Shown: positions 58,667-64,000 of the stretch, piece after piece | Numbering within the stretch: position 1 is the first letter of the stretch | How the letters are laid out: every line of letters begins with the position of its first letter | From: Mortierella sp. BCC40632 | Lineage: Eukaryota; Mortierellomycota; Mortierellomycetes; Mortierellales; Mortierellaceae | Direction: 5' to 3' | Length of the DNA stretch: 64,000 nucleotides | NCBI GenBank assembly: GCA_011634665.1 | Contig: WAEK01000003.1 | Coordinates: 681,001 to 745,000 of the forward strand | The notes under the pieces: generated by a model | What the model was told of the DNA's origin: nothing | The model's database searches: none | Seen by the model: only the letters and a program-made list of their open reading frames with translations | Program-made: the position numbers and the translations under genes

Positions 58667-60971
58667 TTCAATTGAGAGAGCGAAGCGGTAAGCACATTGT
58701 TCACTGCAACCATGCATGGGATCTGAGCCCAACTTTGGGGTGTGTAATTGGATAAACTGTAATCAGTCCCCGCCCAAGAGATGATGATGATGGGCTAAGG
58801 GCAACAACTAAAACCTCTTCCCCACCCCATTCCTCTCATTTCCCCCTTTCTCTTCGCACGGCAACGATCGACTTTGACCGCTTCGCCTCTCATATCCCTC
58901 TCCCCTTTTTATTTTGGCAATCGAGCAATGTATCTTTTCAGCTGCTCTTCTACCGTTACGCGTGAGGAGGAGGAAGAGGAAGAGGGATTCATTTCGCCTT
59001 CAAAAAACGGCTTTTTCACTGCGACTTGACTTAGAAGACAAACCCTGGAATTATGTGATTCTTGTGAGAAAAGGAGAGCAAGAAAGGGGAGAAGAAGAAG
59101 GAGGCGATGAGGAGGGGAAAGGGGCGAAGAGAGAAGAGGTCGTTATGTGTAAAGCCGTATAGCCACCAGAGTAGTGGACCCAGCATCGGTATGAGTACAA
59201 ACAGCGGCAGTTTGTGCTCCTATTCTTTTTTCTCTCCCTTCTTTCCTGTGTCCCTCGCTTTTTTGTGTTCTTGTCCACAAAATAGCCTTGGCGTCACTGC
59301 ATGCAGTCGTTTAGCGAGTTTCTCTCTCTCTCTCTCTCTCTCTCTCTATTAACCACCCATATTCATTGGAGCAAATGGTCAGCGTCTGCGACAAAGACAG
59401 AGGCTGCGACACTAGCGTCAGCATTGGGCGGCACAAACTGCAACGGCCGAATAGAATAAGGGTGGGGAAGAGGATTGATCCACCGATGCTTTTAGGCGGA
59501 GAAAAAAAACAGTAAGTAAAGAACAAAAGAGAGCATCTTTGAATGCATTCAATAGGATAATGAGAGAATGAGAGAGAGAGAGAGAAGAGACAAAGGGACG
59601 CAGGCCCTTTTAGGAGTACGCGCAACAAAAGCGACAAACTGATGATCCGCATGGTTACAAATAACAAACCCGAGAGCCGTTAGGGCGTTTTTTGTTGTTC
59701 TCATCGACGAAAGCAAGCCGACTGGCCCTGCTCAATCGACCTTTCCAATTCTCTCTCTTTCTCTCTTGTTAGTGCGCACACTCGCACCTGCGCACATACA
59801 CCTTTCTCTTTTTTCTCTCCCACCCCTGAGTAATAATGAGCATGCGTGATGTGCATCCCTTGTATCGTCCTTGAAAGTCGAGAATGGGTTGCACTAGACT
59901 AGACTGATAGGGCCATTTGTAGGGATAGGGTTAGGGGAGGCGGCTAGGTTGGGTGTGGTGGTCAGTGTGTGATGACCAGTGTGCGATGGCCAGTGTGATT
60001 TCGGTCAGTGCTAGGCCCACTACCAATGGCGGGAGCAACGAGCAACGAGCGACGTGACGATGACCATGACCAGTGTAAGGCTTCAATTGAGGATTAAAAA
60101 ATAAAGATATTTATATATAAAAAAAAGAGGTGCAGCCTGTTGTACAGGAAAGGTGAACAAGACCCATGGGATGACAATTGGTCAATGACATGTTGGGCGC
60201 AGAGTGTCAGACACACGCATACAACCCGTCCGATACATGCATACGCATCTCGCGCACACAAAAAAGAGGGTGCACAAAAAAAGCATTGACAGGAGAATAG
60301 ATGATGGCTTGGGATGGAGACATGCCGTGGGTTACAACCGCAAGGGAACCCAGTCAGTAGTTAACGCAGGAGCAGAGGGATGCGCGTTACAGAGTACCGT
60401 TTTTTTTTTTTTTTTTTTATTCAAAGGCTCCGCCTCAACGGCATGCTTTCTGCTCCAAGGTGGGCTGCAGTACGTACTCTAGACTGGCCTTGCCCAGGTC
60501 ATCCGCCATGGGCATGCACTTCTCTCCCGCAGCGGACCCAAAGCCGGGCAGATTTGATCGTTCAACGAAATGCTCAGTCGGTTGGGCGGGCTGGAGATTG
60601 AGAGAGAGAAAAGAGAGAGAAAAGAGAATCAATAACAAAAAAAATGCTCATCCGGGTCATCGAGACGGCCACGCCAGCAGTGAGAAAGAGAGTTAAAGTT
60701 GGGCGATTGAGCTGCAACTCATTCAGCACGCGTGCGGGCCCTTCCCTTCTCTGGGCGGGGATGGAGAACGACGGAGAGTGAGTTGCCATATCCTACGGCT
60801 TGAAGAGCCAGCGGGAGGTTATTATTTGGGCGATGGCGCGCCGGCGGGATCTCGGCAGTGAATGGGTGGAGACAGGGATGCATGTGTGAAAGAGAGAGAA
60901 GGAAGGAAAGAGAGAGCCGCGCATCTCTCTTTTTTCGGTGGGTTGAGTTTGGTGACCATTCGCCATAGCCA

Positions 60972-61012
<41 letters not shown>

Positions 61013-61766
61013 ATACACACACACATACACACACACACACACACGCACACTTCTCTCACTCTCTCACTCTCTCTCTTGCTTTTCTACTCACTTTTCTTCT
61101 TCTTCGAACTCCTTTTCTCCTTCTTTTCTCTTTTTCTTGCTCCTGTCCCCGGCGTCCCCCTTCCCGGTTGCTCACTACTTGTTGCTGCGTCCACATCCAC
61201 ATCTTGATTCTCATCTGAATTGGCATCCGCTCCCCCTTTGTTTTCTTTTATTCCCTCATTCCCATTAGTCAGCACTTCATCCAACCTCATCTGCATCCCA
61301 CTCTTCATCATCATCCCTGTCTGCCGTGCATTTGCCCTCTTGCTCTGCCTGCATATCTCTTTCCATCCAGACACCTCTCCATACTCACGCCCCCTGTCCC
61401 TGCTGCACACATTCACATACACACACACACACCACATTCGCACTCTCTCCTCCTCTGTACCAGTGTCCTCCTTCCCCAGATCAACGACCGACCAGCCTCT
61501 TTTCCTTCGCCCTGACTCTCCCCTGGGTCTCCAACTCTCCTCCAGCTCTTCAGCAGCAGATCTGTCCAACAGCCCGACACCTCCAGCGCTTTCTCCTTTT
61601 CTCTCTCTCTCTCTCTTTGTCCTCACTCTCGCTCTCTCCTCTCAAACTTTCCTCTCCCTTTGTGTGCAGCATCCGCTCCTTTGTCCGATCTTTCTCTCCT
61701 TCGCGCCCTTGCGCCCAAGCTTGATCTGCGTACCGCTACGTCCCTGAATACACTCAGAAGTGCACC
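56364..61766. other. Long intergenic region, 5.4 kb, repeat-rich
   Basis: No gene is supported. It contains a T run of 66 (57614-57679), shorter T runs, GA runs (57956-57977, 59570-59587), CT runs (58148-58171, 59321-59347, 60978-61011), a TTTC/TTTTC microsatellite (58613-58670), CA runs (61017-61049) and imperfect TAGGG-type text near 59920-59945. At 58256-58300 GCATCAGCATCGGCATCAGC-like triplets repeat. Plus-strand open frames at 61220-61747 are the pyrimidine-rich leader of the G-alpha gene. Confidence 0.6.
57614..57679. repeat. Poly(T) run of 66 bases
   Basis: It is an uninterrupted T run, the longest homopolymer in the window. It gives artefactual Phe (or, reversed, Lys) frames. No target-site duplication or element body was recognised beside it, so retroposition is possible but unproven. 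Confidence 0.9.
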
Positions 61767-63688
61767 ATGGCAAGTATTCATAGATCTTCTATCCCTCACT
61801 CCACCCTACTCCATCGCACACACCTCTATCCTCTCTCTCTCTCTCTCTCTCTACCCCCTTCAATCCACCTCTTCCTCACCTGGTTGCTCGCCCGTGCTCT
61901 CTTCTCCTGCAACCTCTCTCCCCCCTCTCTCCTATCCTTTCCTACCCTATCCTATCCTATCCTACTCTACCAACCCCTACCCTACCCGCTTTCCTACTCT
62001 CGGGCCATTCGCCCCATTCGCCCCATTCGCCAACAGCAACAAAAGAGCTCTCCGTACCAGCAACCATCGTCGCATCCCACCTCTAGTAGACGAACCAGAA
62101 GCCTTCTACCAAACACAACAAACCTGTATGCCTCGTCCCTGACCCTGGAGGACATGGCGCAGTGGGCCGCCACGGCCTGGACACACCCACACATTTTGCA
62201 CACACAGCCTCGTCCCCAGGATCGACAGAATCAACGAGTTGGGTCCTGTGCGTCCTGTCAACTAGCTGTGCCTTGACCGCTTAAACCTTAACGGATACAC
62301 ACAGCTTCATATCTTCTCGTTCTCTCTCCTTTCGTTTTTTCCTTTGGCAATGGGGACGAAGCATGGCAGCCATGCATGAATGCATGGGTGTACCAAGCTA
62401 TTCCCTTCCCTCCCTCTACCCCGCACGTACACTGGTCGGACTGGGCTAAATACCATGGCTAGGACTGTGTCTCTCGGGTCTCGTCTCGGACTTTGAGCCA
62501 TTCATGCCGATGCGAATGACAAAAATAAGAGAAGTGCTAGAAAAAAATGCCTCGCTCCTTTTCCAGTGAGAAGAGGAGCCGGGTGTGGGGAGGAAGAAGA
62601 AGGTGCACAAGGGAGATGATCTCGTCGAGTTCGCTGTTATCGCATATACACACATACTCTCTCTCTCCTTGCTCTCTCCATATGGGCCCTAGCAGCCTAT
62701 CCGTCCTCACGGCTACACGGCCCGGTCCCCCTAGAGAAGCCAATGGGCCTAGAACCGTGCTGGGAGGGAAAAGAGGACTAGTGAAAAACAATGGCGATTG
62801 TTCTCTTTGCCTAACCAAGGTGGCACCTTCTCGATCAGGCAAAACAAAAAAAAAAAAAAAAAACTCCCGGAGGCTTGCTTTCTCGATTGCTTGTTTGATA
62901 GCGAGCTTGTGGTTCCTTACCTAGCTACCCAACAGACGAGACGGCAGCCTTCTTGACTCTTTCTCTAACCGTACTCGTCCCTGCTTTCGCCCTTTTTTTT
63001 TTTCTGCTTCTTGAATGTGTATGTTTGTGTTTGGGGGATGTTGACTGTACAATAGGGTGCCTGCGTATCGAGTCCCTCCGAGGTCCAGAGCCGGCGAATT
63101 GATATGCTTCTCAAGGCCGATGGCAAAATCCGGAAAACAGAAGTCAAATTACTTCTCCTTGGTAGGTTTCTCTCTCTATTTCTTTCTCTCTCTTTCGCTC
63201 CTCTTTCGCATTCTCTGCTAGGGGGCTGTGTACCCGGCACCTGTCGGCACACGCCCCAGTCTGTTGAAGGATATCCTTCCCCTCCCCCCCACCCCCACCC
63301 CCACTCTTCCCTGTTTGCCCCAGCCTCGCGGTATAGCCGTCCCGAAGTAGCGGAGCACCGCCGATCGTGTCCGAAAAGTGGCGATGCGAGCAAAGTGGGA
63401 GAGAGAGAGAAGCAGAGAAAGAGGGGAAACAGGAAAAACGAAGAAGGTTGAATGGTGAACAGCCTCCGATCGGTTGGGCCTATGAGCAAGCTCCCACAGG
63501 CAGAGTCACGGTTTATCTAAGCAACTTGCTGGCCACACATTGGCTGTGCATCAGGAGGAGTGATCAGAGAGAAAGAATGCAAACAAAGACGTGTCCAGGC
63601 GCGCTTTGGCCTCTCTTCACCCGTGCGGTCTGACTCGGGCCGACAAGTGGAGGGCGCGTCGATCCAAGCGTGTTTGTGCTCTCCTCCC

Positions 63689-63719
<31 letters not shown>

Positions 63720-63943
63720 CCAATTTCTTTTCTTTCTTTCTCTCTGCTACTCTTGTAGGCGCTGGTGAGGCTGGCAAGACGACTATTATCAAACAGATGA
63801 AGCTACTCCATGCCTCAGGGTTCTCACTCCCTGAGCGCGAAGCTTTTCGGGGGTTCGTCTTTGGTAATATGGTCGGTGCGATGCAGTCGATCTTGCAGGC
63901 TATGGAGGAACACCAGATTCATCTTGCATACCCAGATAATGAG
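61767..63943 (+). CDS. Heterotrimeric G-protein alpha subunit, 5-prime part, continues past right edge
   Basis: This is the GTP-binding alpha subunit of a receptor-coupled G protein. Exons seen: 61767-61769 (proposed, just ATG), 63056-63161 and 63759-63943, the last ending at a GTAATC donor. The proposed first intron has a GC donor (ATG|GCAAGT) and ends AATAG|GGTGCC, giving MGACVSSPSEVQ: Gly2 myristoylation and Cys4 palmitoylation, exactly as expected for G-alpha. Then IDMLLKADGKIRKTEVKLLL, the P-loop GAGEAGKTT (where most have GAGESGKST), IIKQMKLLHASGFS and the start of the helical domain (MVGAMQSILQAMEEHQI). The long pyrimidine-rich leader before 61767 and a good Kozak context (GCACCATGG) support this start; an unseen alternative first exon cannot be excluded. 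The rest lies beyond 64000. Confidence 0.85.
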
Positions 63944-64000
63944 GTAATCCTTCCCCTTCTGGAGTATTTGTTGCATGTGTGCCCTTTTTCTCTCTTGGGT

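Noticed and set aside
59920..59950. Telomere-like TTAGGG text
   Set aside because: Only one or two irregular TAGGG words, not a telomeric array.
61220..61747. Plus-strand ORF of 175 codons
   Set aside because: Ser/Pro/Leu-rich translation of a pyrimidine leader; better explained as the 5-prime UTR of the G-alpha gene.

Overview
The window reads as nuclear DNA of a filamentous, early-diverging (zygomycete-type) fungus, most likely Mucoromycota and plausibly the Mortierella group. Genes carry many short spliceosomal introns with GTAAGT-like donors, gene spacing is wide, and non-coding DNA is full of A/T homopolymers and CT, GA and CA microsatellites. The proteins are clearly fungal (SF3B1, uL30/RPL7, Arf1, peroxisomal acyl-CoA oxidase, Sip3/Lam3-type sterol-transfer protein). 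The family-level placement is inference.

Left third, about 1-15000, is an accessory and mobile region. At 1-1790 (minus) lies a decayed FAR1-type MULE transposase that runs off the left edge. Directly upstream of it on the same strand, about 1908-6660, lies an intron-containing gene for a Fanzor/TnpB-like RNA-guided nuclease. It has a RuvC-I GTDPGI block, a zinc ribbon, a RuvC-III RDVNAA block and an acidic N-terminal region with a three-fold FDDWD repeat, but several one- or two-base frameshifts interrupt it. Then come AT-rich tandem repeats (7720-7960), an orphan ORF, a large 20-bp minisatellite (9540-10370), a broken coiled-coil/Cys-rich ORF, and four fragments of one poly(A)-tailed non-LTR retrotransposon clustered around tRNA-His(GUG) and tRNA-Phe(GAA).

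From 15.2 kb rightwards the window is conserved housekeeping DNA. In order: F-box/LRR protein (-), APH-like kinase (+), a five-exon seven-span membrane protein (-), a nine-exon BAR-PH-GRAM-VASt sterol-transfer protein (-), SF3B1 (-), RPL7 (-), Arf1 (-), acyl-CoA oxidase (+), TMEM41/VTT protein (-), LPA acyltransferase (-), a GGQ-motif ribosome-rescue factor of the ICT1 family (+), and a truncated G-protein alpha subunit (+) at the right edge. Exon models for eight multi-exon genes close in frame over their whole length; the ICT1-type gene closes only if one A is removed from an AAAA run, the RPL7 first exon was not found, and the G-alpha gene is cut by the window edge.

The neighbours are not an operon. 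They cover general fungal functions: splicing, translation, vesicle traffic, lipid synthesis, beta-oxidation and lipid transport. Several genes (SF3B1, LPAAT, probably G-alpha and RPL7) have the start codon a few bases before the first intron. The most unusual content is the Fanzor-like relic next to a MULE and the retrotransposon tails around the tRNA pair.
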